The notes: generated by a model from the letters alone, not told the origin. Positions 16,947-26,180 are shown, counted from the first letter of the stretch. The stretch is DNA of 36,377 nucleotides from Phycisphaeraceae bacterium (GCA_002716625.1 PBAS01000009.1:1-36377), one strand, 5' to 3'. Numbers and translations: made by a program.

Positions 16947-16958
16947 GGGTTTTCGCAG

Positions 16959-16964
16959 ATTATA
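16959..16964 (-). promoter_or_regulatory. -10 box of uvrC, probable near-leaderless transcript
   Basis: TATAAT on the minus strand at 16959-16964, with only GGGACA-like sequence 19 bp upstream as -35. Transcription would start about 5 nt before the GTG of uvrC. Confidence 0.4.
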
Positions 16965-17094
16965 CCCTGATTGCTTAAAGCTTTGTCCCTTTTACGGTTG
17001 GCGGATACATTGGCCGCTGCCCGCCGGTGAAGCAGTACTTGCTTGTGGCTAACAGTCTGAAGATCATGGGGGCCAATGAAAGGAGTAGTTGGTT

Positions 17095-17880
17095 TTGCGG
17101 CCTATTATCATTGGAGCAGGACGTGGTAGTCGGTTGAAGGCGATGACCGATCAGCAGCCAAAATGCTATGCGCCCATTGGTGGCCGCCGCATTTTGGATT
17201 GGACATTGGAAGCATTTGAGGGTGCTGGCTTAGGCGATCCCCGCAATGTGGTGTTTATCGGCGGATATCGAGTTGATCAGATTCGCACGGACTACCCCAA
17301 GATGACTTTCTGTCACAACCGGGACTGGCAGAACAACAACATTCTTGCATCGTTGTTCTGCGCTGAGGGTTTTATGGAAGAGGGTTTTGTCTGTTCCTAC
17401 TCAGATATTCTTTTTCGTGATACGGTCGTCATGCGAGCATTGAACCACCCGGGCGACATCGTGATTTGCGTGGACACCCATTGGCGGGATCGTTATGCGG
17501 ATCGTTCACAGCATCCGGAAGATGATGCTGAAAAGGTTACCGCTACTGGTGATCGGATTATCCAGATCAACCGCTCAATCAGTTCGCAGGAGGCGGCTGG
17601 TGAATATATCGGCGTGGCCCGGTTTTCATCCCGAGGTGCGCAACTTCTACGTGAACATTACCACCGCGTTCGGGCACAATTTACAGGCAGACCTTGGCGG
17701 CAGGCTTCCGTATTTGAAAAATCCTATTTGATTATCCTGTTGGAGGAAATGATTGAACGCGGAGTAGATATCCACATGGTGACCACTGAGGGTGATTACA
17801 TGGAAATTGATACAGAGGAAGACTATGCATTGGCAAATCGCAACTGGCCCCGGACCCTGCTTGATGACACAGCTCATTAG
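17095..17880 (+). CDS. Sugar/choline-phosphate nucleotidyltransferase-like protein
   Basis: A 261-residue nucleotidyltransferase of the GT-A type fold, close to the LicC/phosphocholine-cytidylyltransferase and sugar-1-phosphate nucleotidyltransferase group. The nucleotide loop GAGRGSRLKAMT, PKCYAPIGG, NNNILASLF, SYSDILF (metal Asp) and VDTHWRDRY are visible. The start is not an ATG: AGGAG at 17081-17085 points to TTG at 17095 with 9-nt spacing; the other in-frame TTG at 17089 is too close. It is followed after 11 bp by the M24-like gene, so it heads a plus-strand operon. The activated substrate is unknown. Confidence 0.82.
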   Translation: MRPIIIGAGRGSRLKAMTDQQPKCYAPIGGRRILDWTLEAFEGAGLGDPRNVVFIGGYRVDQIRTDYPKMTFCHNRDWQNNNILASLFCAEGFMEEGFVCSYSDILFRDTVVMRALNHPGDIVICVDTHWRDRYADRSQHPEDDAEKVTATGDRIIQINRSISSQEAAGEYIGVARFSSRGAQLLREHYHRVRAQFTGRPWRQASVFEKSYLIILLEEMIERGVDIHMVTTEGDYMEIDTEEDYALANRNWPRTLLDDTAH

Positions 17881-17891
17881 AGTGGTGATCC

Positions 17892-18587
17892 ATGCAATCA
17901 GAACTGCAATCAATTCAAACGGCGGTAACTGCATTGGAGGATGCATATCAGGCTGTCTTTGAGGTGGCATATATCGGCATGACCGCGGATCAGATTGATG
18001 TCGTGATTGAACAGCAGCTCGCTTCTCACGGGGCCAAGTTGCCTGAGAAACGGGCAACCAATACCCCCTTCGTCGTTGCTGCTGATGGCTTAGCTCCGAA
18101 ATTACGCATCAACCGGGTACCGCTGGAACGTGACAAGCTATGGGCCATGGACACGTCCGTACATGTGGATGGCTGCTGGGCTGATCTTGGTCGTTATGCC
18201 TGGTTTGGTTCGTTGCCTCAGCATATCGGTGAAGCTCATGACCGCCTGCTGGCCCGCCAGGAACTGATCGCTCACGCGATCCGGCCAGGAATGGGCATGG
18301 ATGAAATTTACAAGGTGATCCCACCTGGCCCGGGGTTTGAGATCCATCGGATAGGAAGTGAGCCGCACCTCATGCCGTTCTGCGGGGATGTTATCCCCGC
18401 GGTGATCGAGAAGATGGACCAAAGCGTAGCGCAGGGACTGGTGTATGAAACGGGGCAGGTTATCTGCATTGAACTGTGGGCGGGTATGGTAGGTGGGATC
18501 GAGGATATGTACCGTGTGGAGGCAGATGGCGTTGCTCGGATCAGCAGTTCACAACGATGCATTCGAGAGATCAAGGTTGATGATTGA
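17892..18587 (+). CDS. M24 (pita-bread fold) metallohydrolase, catalytic domain only
   Basis: A 231-residue protein with the M24/methionine aminopeptidase fold. The candidate metal ligands are D87 and D98 (MDTSVHVDGCWADLG, 11 apart as in the family), H152 or H159, E194 (IELW) and E204 (GIED). Prolidases and creatinases usually carry an extra N-terminal domain, which is missing here. The histidine region (IHRIGSEPHLMPF) differs from the standard HxxGHGxG, so peptidase activity is not certain. It could be a ureohydrolase-like or non-peptide hydrolase. Its stop overlaps the next ATG by one base. Confidence 0.8.
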   Translation: MQSELQSIQTAVTALEDAYQAVFEVAYIGMTADQIDVVIEQQLASHGAKLPEKRATNTPFVVAADGLAPKLRINRVPLERDKLWAMDTSVHVDGCWADLGRYAWFGSLPQHIGEAHDRLLARQELIAHAIRPGMGMDEIYKVIPPGPGFEIHRIGSEPHLMPFCGDVIPAVIEKMDQSVAQGLVYETGQVICIELWAGMVGGIEDMYRVEADGVARISSSQRCIREIKVDD

Positions 18588-19720
18588 TGGCGACAGCCAA
18601 TACCGAATCACAATTTGATGGGCCTCGCCCGGCAGCAATGGCAGATCGCGAATCAGCTCTGGAATCGATCAACGATGTGTTTCGTATTTCCCATGGTTTG
18701 CCACCGAACATTCACCACAAGTATCAACATGTTTATGCGCCGCAAAACCTAGAAAACGTGATGATCGTCAAGGATGGTTCTTGTGTTGTCAGTTCAACGG
18801 GTATCTGGGTTAATCAGATTCATCTGGGATCGGCAACGCTAACCGTTGGCGGCATCAATGCGGTAACAACCCTGCCCGCGTATCGGCGGCTTGGACTTGG
18901 TGGCAAAGTGATGTCAATGTGTGCCGACCGGATGAAAGAATTGGGCTGTCACATTGGCTTGCTGGGGACTCGGATCACGAATTGGTACCGTAAACTGGGA
19001 TGGGAAAATGCGGGTACAGTCTGCTTTTTTCATCTGAATCGATCAAATATCTCCTTGTTGCCCGAACTTTCCACCAATGAATCGGTTCAGGAACTCGGAA
19101 ATGAACCGGATGATATGGTGCTGGAGTCACTGGTTCACCTCCGCAATCACGACCGTCTTGGCGGGAGTCGATCCGTGGACCTGATGCGTGTTCTGCATCG
19201 GGCTAATAATCAACCACATGTCATCTTCGCACTGCGAAATCGTCAGCCGGTTGCCTATCTGCTGATTGTGAATCGTCTGGTCAAGGAATGGGCTGGGCCA
19301 GGCAATACCGTGGCGGGTCTGATTAGAGCTTGGTACGAATCAAACGATGACCTACAGATGAGCACAAGCGCACGTGATGCCAACAATGAGGTGGTTTTTA
19401 GTGATCACTTGGAGGTGGTCTCGCCAGCATGTGGACATGAACTGCCCCAATTGTTCCAATCCATTAATCTGCCGTGCCGGCGGTATTATTTGGGTATGAT
19501 TCTGGTTCTTGACCCGAGGGCAATACTTGATGCATTTGGCCATGACCAAATCAAGGTAAACCAGCAAGGTGATTGTTATGCTTTGGAGTCTGGTGGTTTG
19601 ACGATGTCGGCAACACAAGGGCAATTGGCCAAGCTGCTGTTTGGCCCCGAACGACTTGGAAAGTTTTCAGATAATATCTTGCCGCTTCCCTTGTGGCAGT
19701 GGCCATTTGAACGCGTTTAA
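18587..19720 (+). CDS. Eis-like GNAT N-acyltransferase
   Basis: A 377-residue protein of the Eis-like GNAT family (COG4552 type), with two GNAT-like folds and a C-terminal region resembling the sterol-carrier fold. The acyl-CoA loop is RRLGLGGKV, with VTTLPAYRRLG before it and TNWYRKLGWENAG after. Such enzymes acylate amines such as aminoglycosides, lysines or amino acids. The ATG at 18587 overlaps the preceding TGA; AAGG lies about 11 nt upstream. Its place between an M24 hydrolase and an (alpha/alpha)6 protein suggests a role in a small-molecule pathway. Confidence 0.85.
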   Translation: MATANTESQFDGPRPAAMADRESALESINDVFRISHGLPPNIHHKYQHVYAPQNLENVMIVKDGSCVVSSTGIWVNQIHLGSATLTVGGINAVTTLPAYRRLGLGGKVMSMCADRMKELGCHIGLLGTRITNWYRKLGWENAGTVCFFHLNRSNISLLPELSTNESVQELGNEPDDMVLESLVHLRNHDRLGGSRSVDLMRVLHRANNQPHVIFALRNRQPVAYLLIVNRLVKEWAGPGNTVAGLIRAWYESNDDLQMSTSARDANNEVVFSDHLEVVSPACGHELPQLFQSINLPCRRYYLGMILVLDPRAILDAFGHDQIKVNQQGDCYALESGGLTMSATQGQLAKLLFGPERLGKFSDNILPLPLWQWPFERV

Positions 19721-19736
19721 AGGAGATGAATAATCG

Positions 19737-21068
19737 ATGGCGGATTCAGCATCAGACCCTAAATTGGATTCAAGACTCAACACGCCAAAGCAGATGGTGA
19801 ATTATTTTGGATCGAAGATGCGTACATTTGATGATCGCGTGTCTCGGCCGCCTATTCACAATCCCAAAGATCTACTGGATCAACTGCCTGAATTACAGGG
19901 TTCCATGTCAGCTGCTTGCGATTGGTTGATCGATGTGGCCCAGGTGGTCACCGAGCAAGTGGATCCCCAGCAGAATCCGCGTAACCTTCGCCACGATTAC
20001 TGGAAGGGAGCCTTTCGCGGTGAGTACCGAGTGGGGACGAAACAGTGGGATTTCTTCTGCCCGTGTTGGCATGGCGCGCAGGCTGTCAAGGCGTTGTGCT
20101 TAGCTTATAAGGTTACTGGAGAACAGCGGCATCTAACTGCAGCACGTATGGGGGGCGATTTTATTCTCCGGTGCCAGATAAAAGATGGTCCGGATGCTGG
20201 GCTGATCCTTGCCTATGAGGATTTGCCGGACAAGGTAAACAGTGCAGCGATTTTGGAGTCACTAGATGGTTTGTTTCATCTGGCGGATACAACAGGTGAT
20301 AAGCAATATGAACAGGCAGCCATTGCGGCGTTACGTTGGGTGCGGGATCATGTGTGGGTCAAGGGTGAAGGTTTGATCTGCGATCGCTACGACCATGTGG
20401 AACGTAAGAATGTTCCTGTTCCTCACATTTCAAAAGATGGTGGTCCGGGTCGACCACTGGCAGATGATGCAGTGTTTCTCAAGGGTTACCAGAGGTCTGG
20501 TGACGAAAGTCTTCGCGAGGTGTTCTACGACATTCTAAAGCGTCTGCTGGTCGATGAACGGCCTGAGGGCAACTGGGTTGATTACGGTCCTTGTTTTCGA
20601 GAAACCGGTGAAATCCATCCCCGCCATGCCTACTGGTGGGGCAAACCTATGATGGATGCTTACCGTGATAGTGGTGAGCAGAGGTGGTTGGATGCAGCAC
20701 ACCGATCAGCCACTTGGTATACCAAGGCGCAGCGTCGTGATGGAGGCTTGTTTCGCATGACAGATTTGAATTTCGATACCGGTTGCTTCAACCAAGCAAC
20801 CAGTGGCATTGTCTGTGCGGCGATTTTTTGGATCGAACTATTCGAGCTTACCGGTGAGGTTAAATGGCTGGAACCGATGGGTAAAGCGCTTGATTTTGCA
20901 ATAAGCGTGCAGTTCATCGAGCCCCAGGATCCAAATCTAAAAGGATGTATTTTGGAAAAGGTTTTGCCACCGGATGGAACCGATCGCAGCCCATATCACA
21001 TACGGGATCTGGGTACGAGTTTCTTTGTACAGGCGGCGGCAAAGCTGCTGTCTACTGCTCAGGGTTGA
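19737..21068 (+). CDS. (alpha/alpha)6-barrel protein, possible glycoside hydrolase or epimerase
   Basis: A 443-residue protein with the helical repeat pattern of (alpha/alpha)6 or (alpha/alpha)7 barrels, as in GH88/GH105 glucuronyl hydrolases and AGE-type epimerases: repeated aromatic and G/D patches such as WDFFCPCWHGAQAVKALCLAYKVTG and HAYWWGKPMMDAYRDSG. I cannot assign a family or catalytic residues with certainty. AAGGAG precedes the ATG by about 10 nt, and only 16 bp separate it from the acyltransferase gene. It ends the plus-strand operon that starts with the nucleotidyltransferase. No signal peptide is seen, so it is probably cytoplasmic. Confidence 0.7.
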   Translation: MADSASDPKLDSRLNTPKQMVNYFGSKMRTFDDRVSRPPIHNPKDLLDQLPELQGSMSAACDWLIDVAQVVTEQVDPQQNPRNLRHDYWKGAFRGEYRVGTKQWDFFCPCWHGAQAVKALCLAYKVTGEQRHLTAARMGGDFILRCQIKDGPDAGLILAYEDLPDKVNSAAILESLDGLFHLADTTGDKQYEQAAIAALRWVRDHVWVKGEGLICDRYDHVERKNVPVPHISKDGGPGRPLADDAVFLKGYQRSGDESLREVFYDILKRLLVDERPEGNWVDYGPCFRETGEIHPRHAYWWGKPMMDAYRDSGEQRWLDAAHRSATWYTKAQRRDGGLFRMTDLNFDTGCFNQATSGIVCAAIFWIELFELTGEVKWLEPMGKALDFAISVQFIEPQDPNLKGCILEKVLPPDGTDRSPYHIRDLGTSFFVQAAAKLLSTAQG

Positions 21069-21271
21069 ATACGGGCAAAATACAGGCGTCCCGATATTAT
21101 CAGATGTAGACGGTTGGCTGCTGGTGGTGCAATTTTTAATTGCAACTGCCAATCGGTTCTTGGTTGGAAATTCATTTGACATACCGGTGCCGTTGGATAC
21201 CGCATGGAATTATCAGGAGATCATCATCCGCAGTTGAGCGTAAAAGTGATCTTTGAAGTAGGTTTGTCATC
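21069..21271. other. Intergenic interval before the epimerase gene
   Basis: About 200 bp. A 15-bp AT-rich hairpin (GCAATT TTT AATTGC, near 21128-21142) is present but has no long T tract. A TTGACA hexamer lies near 21175-21181, but no -10 box is correctly spaced from it. The epimerase may therefore have its own poorly defined promoter. Confidence 0.3.
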
Positions 21272-22246
21272 ATGACCAAGACCGTATTTATGACTGGTGG
21301 TACGGGGCGAATTGGGAAGCATATCCTTCAGCAGCTTCTCGCTCTTGGTTACAAGGTTAAGGTGCTTGTCCACAATGCCGAACCGGAAGATGTTTCCAGC
21401 GATAATCTGGAGATCGTTCGCGGAGATATTCTGGACCGCAATACATTTGCTGATGCGCTTGAAGGTTGTCAGTTTGTCTGTCATCTGGCCGCGGTTTTTG
21501 ATATGGGGGCCGCAATTGAGACCGATTCGGAAAATGACTATCTGTTCGACCATTTGATTCGGGGCACTTCTAATGTATTGGAGGCGGCGCGGGCGGTAGG
21601 GACAGTTGAGCTGTTTGAGTTTGCCAGCAGTGATGCGGTGTACTGTGTGATTTACAAGCAGACCAACGCGTTGATCACCGAAGAGGTTGAACTGACGCCA
21701 CGCCCAGGCCGCTATTACGCCATGGCCAAGGCAACCCTGGAAAGCATGTGCATTAATTATCAGAAGACTTATGGCTTGCCATATGCAGTGCTTCGCGTCG
21801 GCTGGTGCTTGGACGATGACGACGTGTTGGATGCTTTTCAGCCCGGGTTCTGGGACTCGATGTATGCTCCCGGGGAGCACGACAGATTGGGCGGCATTCA
21901 TCGTGACGCGGACTATCTGATCGCACCACAATATGAAAATGGTGAGCCGGGGGCCGTACAGCTTGCACATTCTTCTGATATCGCATCTGGATTTGTTTTG
22001 GCTATCGAGCGCCAGCAGCAGGCAATCAATCAGATCATCAACCTTTCAAGCGATGCGCCATTCAAGTTTCACGATTGCATTGAAAAGGTGGCCAGGGGGT
22101 TAAATAAGCCATGGGAAGCGGTCACGCTATCGGGGTTAGGGACGTATCAAATCAGCATCGACAAGGCCCGCCGCTTGCTTGGGTACGAGCCGAGCTATGA
22201 CATTGACCGCATGATTGATGTAGCATTGGCAAAGCGGGGGGCATGA
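21272..22246 (+). CDS. NAD-dependent epimerase/dehydratase (extended SDR)
   Basis: A 324-residue extended short-chain dehydrogenase with the Rossmann motif GGTGRIG (residues 9-15), FASSD with catalytic Ser near 119-120, and Y149-x3-K153 (YAMAK). Members act on nucleotide sugars or on free sugars and lactones. The substrate is not deducible. It lies 203 bp after the (alpha/alpha)6 gene on the same strand and converges with the amidohydrolase gene. Together with the nucleotidyltransferase at the head of the preceding operon it may work on a nucleotide-activated sugar. Confidence 0.88.
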   Translation: MTKTVFMTGGTGRIGKHILQQLLALGYKVKVLVHNAEPEDVSSDNLEIVRGDILDRNTFADALEGCQFVCHLAAVFDMGAAIETDSENDYLFDHLIRGTSNVLEAARAVGTVELFEFASSDAVYCVIYKQTNALITEEVELTPRPGRYYAMAKATLESMCINYQKTYGLPYAVLRVGWCLDDDDVLDAFQPGFWDSMYAPGEHDRLGGIHRDADYLIAPQYENGEPGAVQLAHSSDIASGFVLAIERQQQAINQIINLSSDAPFKFHDCIEKVARGLNKPWEAVTLSGLGTYQISIDKARRLLGYEPSYDIDRMIDVALAKRGA

Positions 22247-22365
22247 CCTAGTGCCATGAGTGAGTTGATGAAGGGCTTCTGTGGGCAGTTGCCTGGCGGC
22301 CTTGGTTCCGCATGTCAGTGTTTTTAGATCCAGTCACAAGCCATGATTGGCTGGGCAATTGCCCT

Positions 22366-23211
22366 CTACTGGCCAACCTGTTCCAGTAAGTTCGCAAGGT
22401 TCTTGCCTTCGATGCGATGTCGATCATTGTCGGATAGAAATGGCATCTGTTCGAACAAGGCAAAGGTCTGCGGAAATGAGAGCCAGTCGAGATGAGGCGA
22501 GAAATCAGATGCCCATAATAGCCGTGAGCTTCCAAACTCATTGAGCAGCGTTTTGACATAAGGCCATGCAGATTCATGAGGGTAATCATGCCCCGGGTCG
22601 GTGACGGCATAGAAGCCACTGAGTTTGACATAGGTGTTGTCAAAACGTGCCAGGCCTACAACCGAAGCCATGTTTTTTTGTGCGGTCTGAGGATTTGGAG
22701 GCTTGGACATTTTAGGCGGCAAACCCAAGTGGGAAACAAGAATGCGAAGCTTATTGTGGCGTTCAAGTATGTGTTGCCAAGCGGTCCAGTTGTTTCCGGT
22801 TGAGTTGATACTGATCAGCCATTTTTGCATGGTTAACCATTGCCACACCTCATCGCTGGTCTTGCTGATTGCAGAGACATCCTGGTCACTGAACACATAC
22901 AGGCTGATACCAATGAATTGATCATCTTTGTATTGCTGAAGATTCTCGATGGTCAAGGGCATTGTCAAGTCGATATAAGCCATTGGGTGTACCCAGTTGC
23001 GTTCCTGTACAACTCTGGCCAGGTAGGCATTGTTGTCCCCGGTGAAAGGTTCCCCCGCATAGCCGACCACCAGTGCCTGGTCGACACCAAAAGATTTACG
23101 AAGTGTTTCAAAACAGTCTGCCTCGGCAATTGTCACACCAGGTCTGCTGGGAAATGATCTTCCGTAGCCATTTTCAAACAGGTGAATATGTGCATCATTG
23201 CGGGTGTGCAT
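22366..23211 (-). CDS. Amidohydrolase family 2 protein (COG3618-like, lactonase type)
   Basis: A 281-residue TIM-barrel hydrolase. DAHIH (H8, H10) at the N-terminus, a conserved His in SHLGLP, and a C-terminal Asp in WASDFSPHLD give the metal and catalytic pattern of amidohydrolase_2. COG3618 members include L-fucono-1,5-lactonase and other sugar lactonases. It is the last gene of the minus-strand operon, 11 bp after the OSBS/NSAR-like gene. It would fit the lactone-hydrolysis step of sugar oxidation. A perfect 12-bp palindrome (GGGCAATTGCCC, 22353-22364) lies directly behind the stop. Confidence 0.82.
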   Translation of the reverse strand: MHTRNDAHIHLFENGYGRSFPSRPGVTIAEADCFETLRKSFGVDQALVVGYAGEPFTGDNNAYLARVVQERNWVHPMAYIDLTMPLTIENLQQYKDDQFIGISLYVFSDQDVSAISKTSDEVWQWLTMQKWLISINSTGNNWTAWQHILERHNKLRILVSHLGLPPKMSKPPNPQTAQKNMASVVGLARFDNTYVKLSGFYAVTDPGHDYPHESAWPYVKTLLNEFGSSRLLWASDFSPHLDWLSFPQTFALFEQMPFLSDNDRHRIEGKNLANLLEQVGQ

Positions 23212-23222
23212 GGCTGTGATTT

Positions 23223-24338
23223 CTACGATTGGTCAGTGATCTCGGCACTTCGAACGGTTTGTTGTGCAATCTGGTCTTCATTCGGCACATAGCCAGTAAA
23301 GGGTTGGGTTGAAGCTTTTACATAAAAGCCGTCCTGCAATTCAATCTGCGGGGAAACGAGATCCTGATGATAAAAGCGGGTGCTGGGGAAAATGTCAGCC
23401 GGGTAAGTGAAATTTGGGAGCATGGCGAGTTCGATCAGAATACCCGCCCCGACACCACTTTCTAACATGCTGCCGACCCAACACGTAACACCTTCATCTG
23501 CACAAAGGTCGTGGATCGCTTTGGAGGCCGTCAGGCCACCGACGCGGCCCGGTTTGATATTGATGACCTTGCAGGCCTTGTTTCGAACAGCCAGTTCGGC
23601 ATCTCGCACTGACTTTACACTTTCATCCAGGCACACGGGGGTCTCAATTTGGGCCTGGAGCTGCGCGTGTTCCAGGATGTCATTATGGTGCAATGGCTGT
23701 TCAACCATCGCCATTGCATAACGGTCCCATTCCTTGAATGTTGAAAGTGAGTCCAGTGAGTATCCACCATTGCAATCCACATGGAATACTAGATCTGGAA
23801 ATGCCTTTCGCACGGCACGTATCACCTCGGTGTCATTGCCTGGCCGCACCTTCAATTTCACCCTTGGAAATCCAATGTCGATGGCTTGCGCGATGTGTGC
23901 AAGTAGATCATCAATTGAATCCATCACTTCGAAGTCGGCCCCGACTGGAACCTTGTGGCGTTCAGCACCAAGCAGTTTGTGAAGCGGTTTGTGTTGTTTG
24001 ACTGATTCAAGTGCCCAGAAGCAATGGTCAATCGCCGCTTTGGCAAAAGGGTTACCCCGAAATGACGAAAGGTGATTGATGACTGAAGCTGTATTATCAA
24101 AATTCTTGCCAATGACGTGTGGTCCGAAGATATCCCGCAAATTAAAGAAAACCGATGTGGATGATTCGGGGCAGAAGATCGGGTGGTCAAATGGGGTCGA
24201 CTCCACCCAGACATCATCGCCCTCAGAACAAGCATTAACGAGCACGCCACCCACCGTGCCATGGTCACCATAAGCTGTCCGCCATGGTCTTATCAGTGGC
24301 AGGCTGACCTGGACGATCTTTAACCGATCAAGTCTCAA
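23223..24338 (-). CDS. o-Succinylbenzoate synthase / N-succinylamino acid racemase-like enolase-superfamily enzyme
   Basis: A 371-residue enolase-superfamily enzyme of the OSBS/NSAR branch. The complete catalytic set is seen at K161 and K163 (VKLKV), D188, E213 and D238 (metal ligands) and K262 (INIKPGRVGG), positions almost identical to those of the Amycolatopsis enzyme. GSMLESGVGAG is also typical. OSBS activity makes menaquinone precursors, while NSAR racemises N-succinylamino acids. No other menaquinone gene is near, which favours NSAR or a related racemase. An upstream aldehyde dehydrogenase (52-bp gap) and a downstream amidohydrolase share the operon. Confidence 0.85.
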   Translation of the reverse strand: MRLDRLKIVQVSLPLIRPWRTAYGDHGTVGGVLVNACSEGDDVWVESTPFDHPIFCPESSTSVFFNLRDIFGPHVIGKNFDNTASVINHLSSFRGNPFAKAAIDHCFWALESVKQHKPLHKLLGAERHKVPVGADFEVMDSIDDLLAHIAQAIDIGFPRVKLKVRPGNDTEVIRAVRKAFPDLVFHVDCNGGYSLDSLSTFKEWDRYAMAMVEQPLHHNDILEHAQLQAQIETPVCLDESVKSVRDAELAVRNKACKVINIKPGRVGGLTASKAIHDLCADEGVTCWVGSMLESGVGAGILIELAMLPNFTYPADIFPSTRFYHQDLVSPQIELQDGFYVKASTQPFTGYVPNEDQIAQQTVRSAEITDQS

Positions 24339-24390
24339 TGCGACGTGTTTCCCTTGTTCGGCATTTGGACCCCGTCATGATTATTTCCTG

Positions 24391-25878
24391 TCAATCACCG
24401 AAAACGGGAAGCGGTTGTTGCGACATATCAATCCGCACGCTTTTTAGTCGCATGTGATCATGCAGTCCTTCAATACCCCGTTCGACACCAATACCGCTTT
24501 TCTTCCATCCAAGAAACGGCGAGTTCAACGCCAAGCCATTGAACGTATTAATCCAGACTGTTCCAGCCTCGAGGCGGCGAGCGGCGTAATGTGCCTTGAC
24601 AAGGTCACGTGTGCAGACACCGGCTGCCAGGCCGTAGGTCGAGTCATTGGCAATGGCAATTGCCTCATCCAGATCTTCAAAGCCGATGCAGGTGATAACC
24701 GGTCCGAATATTTCTTCTTGGGCAATCCGCATTCGGTTATTGGCATTGGCCAAAATCGTGGGTTTGTAGAAGAGCCCGTTTCCAAGTTCACCGGTCGTGG
24801 CCCGTTCACCTCCGGTCATGACAGTGGCGCCCTCTCCGCGGCCGACCTCAACATAGTCATCGATCTTCGTTAGCTGTTTGTTATTGATGATGGGCCCGAT
24901 ATGGGTTTTTTCATCCGTTGGATCGCCAACCCGGATTCGTTCAAATTGTTTTTCTAGATCGTCCAGGAAGGATTCCAGGATACTCTTTTCAACCAGCAGG
25001 CGAGTACCCGCGCAGCAGCACTGTCCGCAGTGCAATAAGCAACCAAACGTGGCGCTCATCAGGGCCTGTTCACGATCTGCATCAGCGCAGATGATATTTG
25101 CACTTTTGCCACCCAGCTCAAGTGTTACATCCGTGATGTTTTTGCCCGCAGTTTGCATGACCAGTGAGCCGATTTCAGACGATCCAGTGAACACGAGTTT
25201 GTCCAGACTTGGGTTGGCCGCAAGTGCTGCTCCCGCTTCTTCGCCAAGTCCTTGGACAATATTCGCCACACCCGCGGGAATACCCGCTTCATTCAAGAAA
25301 TCACCAAGCAGGCTGGCCGTGATCGGGCTGTCCTCGGCTGGTTTCATCACCGCGGTGTTACCTGCGGCCAAGGCGGGTGCCACCTTTAATGCCGTTAATA
25401 CGAATGGGAAGTTCCACGGGATAATAATTCCAATCACCCCTGCGGGTTGCCGTACCGTGTAGCCAAACTGATCCGGCGCCGGGACGGCGTTGACAGTACC
25501 AATGGCCGATTGTGTAAGGTCGGCGTAATAGTCCCATACTTGCGCTGCAATCTCGACTTCAAGGCGTGCATCGGCGAGGGTCTTGCCCGCATCAGCCACT
25601 TCCAGTGGAATAATCTGTTCGGCCCGATGCCGGATAACCTGTGCTACCTTGCGAAGTATCTGTCCTCGTTCCCGACCATCCATATCTGGCCAGGCTGAAT
25701 TTGAAAAGGTGTCCTGGGCAATTTGCACTGCGTTGTCAATGTCGGCTTTGGTGCCCCGTGCCGCTTCACCGATGGGTTGCCCCGTTGCCGGATTGATCGT
25801 CTCGAATGTCTGGGGACTGCTGCGATATTCGCCGTTGATGAAATGTTCGTATAGTTTCATGGCGACCAAGTTTTTCAT
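24391..25878 (-). CDS. Aldehyde dehydrogenase
   Basis: A 495-residue NAD(P)-dependent aldehyde dehydrogenase of the ALDH superfamily. PWNFPF, GNTAVMKPAEDSP, FTGSSEIG, TLELGGKSANI (general-base Glu) and GQCCCAGTRLLVE with the nucleophilic Cys are present, so it should be active. It oxidises an aldehyde to an acid; betaine-aldehyde-like, lactaldehyde-like or semialdehyde substrates are all possible. I keep ATG at 25878, as AGG lies 6-8 nt upstream, over the in-frame ATG at 25860. It lies 302 bp after the Gfo/Idh/MocA gene. Confidence 0.93.
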   Translation of the reverse strand: MKNLVAMKLYEHFINGEYRSSPQTFETINPATGQPIGEAARGTKADIDNAVQIAQDTFSNSAWPDMDGRERGQILRKVAQVIRHRAEQIIPLEVADAGKTLADARLEVEIAAQVWDYYADLTQSAIGTVNAVPAPDQFGYTVRQPAGVIGIIIPWNFPFVLTALKVAPALAAGNTAVMKPAEDSPITASLLGDFLNEAGIPAGVANIVQGLGEEAGAALAANPSLDKLVFTGSSEIGSLVMQTAGKNITDVTLELGGKSANIICADADREQALMSATFGCLLHCGQCCCAGTRLLVEKSILESFLDDLEKQFERIRVGDPTDEKTHIGPIINNKQLTKIDDYVEVGRGEGATVMTGGERATTGELGNGLFYKPTILANANNRMRIAQEEIFGPVITCIGFEDLDEAIAIANDSTYGLAAGVCTRDLVKAHYAARRLEAGTVWINTFNGLALNSPFLGWKKSGIGVERGIEGLHDHMRLKSVRIDMSQQPLPVFGD

Positions 25879-26180
25879 GGAGTGCCTGACAAGTCAAGTG
25901 GGTTTTACATGTTTGCAGGCAGGGGTGCAATTACATCCGGGCCAGAGATCTGGGGATGTCCGGAGAATATTGCGGATATTTCTACCAGGTGTGTGACTAC
26001 GCGCAGGGCGATGGAAAGGTGGTGATTGATTACCTTGTGGACGAGGATTAGAACGCAAGATTCACCAAGTACAGTTGGTGTCGCGTATCAACGTGTGGAT
26101 CACTACGTTCCCCCAAAACTTTCCATCAGTGAGAGCTTCAAGTTGTATTCAGTGCTTATGGCTTCCCCGATGGATGTTGG
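25879..26180. other. 302-bp interval between the Gfo/Idh/MocA and aldehyde dehydrogenase genes
   Basis: No gene is supported here. It contains a perfect inverted repeat CACCAA-N6-TTGGTG at 26063-26080, a possible operator or hairpin. Its length suggests that the aldehyde dehydrogenase and the two genes behind it can be transcribed separately from the upstream four. No confident promoter was seen. Confidence 0.4.

Noticed and set aside
21128-21142. GCAATT-TTT-AATTGC hairpin as terminator
   Set aside because: Short, AT-rich stem with no T tract after it; too weak to call.
22353-22364. GGGCAATTGCCC palindrome as a bidirectional terminator
   Set aside because: Perfect palindrome but no T run on either side and no room for a loop; more likely chance or a protein site.
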